Origin: RBG-16-66-20 sp035308765
Lineage (GTDB): Bacteria > Pseudomonadota > Gammaproteobacteria > Burkholderiales > SG8-39
Direction of reading: 5' to 3'
Assembly (NCBI GenBank): GCA_035308765.1
Contig: DATGGA010000008.1
Location: 32,074 to 96,073, forward strand
DNA: 64,000 nt
Made by a program: the position numbers and the translations under genes. Shown here one piece after another: positions 63,139 to 64,000 of the stretch; positions within the stretch are counted from its first letter, which is position 1, and every line of letters starts with the position of its first letter. Below the pieces are notes generated by a model. The model saw nothing but the letters and a program-made list of their open reading frames with translations. It made no database searches and was not told the origin of the DNA.

Positions 63139-64000
63139 ATGGATCCAACATTGACCGCGCATGCGTCCTGGACGGTGCCGGCGGACCAGTCGCGCCCTTC
63201 GGCTTCGGCGCCGCCCCAGCACAGGATCTCGGTGATCTTGGTGCGCGACCTGCCGACGCTGTCGAGTTTCGTCCCGGCATGGGAAGAGCTGGCAGCCAAC
63301 GCGCTCGAGCCCAACGTGTTCTACGAGCACTGGATGCTGTTGCCCGCCCTGAAGGCATACGGAGCGGGCAAGGACATCAGCGTTGCGCTGGTGCTGATGC
63401 GCGATCAGCGCAATCCGGCCGCCCTGGAAAAGCTGGCGGGCCTGTTTCCCTTGCAGATGATTTCCCGCTTCAAGAATCTGAACGTGTCGGCAGTCAGCCT
63501 GTGGCAGCACATCCATTGCTACATCTGCACGCCTCTGGTGCGCGCGGACTGCGCCAGCGAGTGCATGAGCGGAGTTTTTCACTGGCTCCGGTCCGGCGCC
63601 GCCCGCGCTTCGCTGATGGAGTTGAGGTGCATTTCGGGGGACGGTCCGTTCCAGAAGCTGCTGATCGACCTGTCCAACGATCTCGGCCTGCTGAACTGGA
63701 TCACCGACATCTATACGCGCGGCCTGTGGCGCGATGCGCAAGGGCCTGCCGGCGGTCCTGCCTCGGCGATCTCGGGCGACCTGCGGCGGCGGCTGCGCCG
63801 CAAGGAAAAGCGCATGGGCGAGCGCGGACAACTGAAACACGTCGTCATGCAGCCGCAAGACAATGTCAGGCGCTGGATCGAGGAGTTCCTGGCGCTGGAG
63901 GCGAGCGGCTGGAAAGGCCAGCAGGGCAGCGCACTCGCGTGCACGGAAACGGGGCGCCGTTACTTCACCGAGATCGCGGCGGCCGCCTTCCGCCGCGGCC
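63139..64000 (+). CDS. CelD/BcsL-like acetyltransferase (GNAT, PF13480 type), truncated by window edge
   Basis: An open frame from ATG 63139 to the end of the window (287 codons, no stop). An N-terminal region of about 30 residues rich in Pro and Ser is followed by DLPTLSSFVPAWEELAANA and NVFYEHWMLLPAL (about 61-73). This opening is typical of CelD/BcsL proteins in polysaccharide and lipid-modification clusters. The basic segment RRRLRRKEKRMGERG (about 214-228) and LALEASGWKGQQGSAL near the edge match the start of the PF13480 GNAT domain. It lies 92 bp after the GNAT-like gene and probably extends the same cluster. Its C-terminal third lies outside the window. Confidence 0.75.
   Translation, partial: MDPTLTAHASWTVPADQSRPSASAPPQHRISVILVRDLPTLSSFVPAWEELAANALEPNVFYEHWMLLPALKAYGAGKDISVALVLMRDQRNPAALEKLAGLFPLQMISRFKNLNVSAVSLWQHIHCYICTPLVRADCASECMSGVFHWLRSGAARASLMELRCISGDGPFQKLLIDLSNDLGLLNWITDIYTRGLWRDAQGPAGGPASAISGDLRRRLRRKEKRMGERGQLKHVVMQPQDNVRRWIEEFLALEASGWKGQQGSALACTETGRRYFTEIAAAAFRRG

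Overview
The window looks like a high-GC betaproteobacterial chromosome (Burkholderiales, Rhodocyclales or Nitrosomonadales-like). The evidence is a class I poly-3-hydroxybutyrate locus with PhaR, a beta-type RimO, PgeF, BamD and RluD set, a chromosomal type II secretion system (T2SS), and dense overlapping operons. I found no rRNA, tRNA, CRISPR array, insertion sequence or phage gene. Almost everything is coding; no gene-free gap exceeds 300 bp.

Region by region. 0-10.6 kb: an rpfE-like gene and recJ; a convergent periplasmic Do-type protease; a methyltransferase with a signal peptide; a KTSC protein; prfB with its programmed +1 frameshift; an exported M20 peptidase; lysS; a DMT permease; and a DUF427 protein. 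10.6-18.8 kb (minus strand): phaC-phaA-phaB2-phaB1-phaR-rimO-bktB-lepB, one co-directional and mostly overlapping cluster for PHB synthesis; phaB2 is cut by an in-frame amber codon. 18.8-31.6 kb: housekeeping and catabolic genes (ZIP transporter, pgeF, rluD, bamD, denD, a YoaA/DinG helicase, an NlpC/P60 lipoprotein, a TonB-like protein, a lone form II CoxL-like molybdoenzyme subunit, a DUF2520 protein, a class II aldolase, an amidohydrolase, a GNAT). 31.7-34.6 kb: a frameshifted DUF1080 lipoprotein gene, a membrane-anchored TAXI protein and a beta-barrel-like lipoprotein. 34.6-47.7 kb: a T2SS in two divergent operons (gspCDEF and gspGHIJKLMN), followed by two tandem lipoprotein genes with the ice-binding-like DUF3494 fold. 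48-58.7 kb (minus strand): a signalling block with a degenerate cyclase-FHA protein, galE, a REC-GGDEF protein, two paralogous SpoIIAA-like proteins and two hybrid histidine kinases, one with a poly-HAMP front end. 59-64 kb (plus strand): a compact cluster with a luciferase-like flavin monooxygenase, a free-standing adenylation enzyme, a carrier protein and two acyltransferase-like proteins, running off the end.

The most interesting signal is a palindrome of the form GTnYG-N4-CGyAC, usually flanked by TAT and AGA. It occurs five times, only between genes: in the divergent gspC/gspG promoter region, twice before the first DUF3494 gene, once before the second, and once before the beta-barrel lipoprotein. 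It suggests one regulator controls the T2SS together with surface lipoproteins that may be its cargo. Second is the 59-64 kb cluster, which has the parts of a small carrier-protein pathway that I cannot match to a named product.
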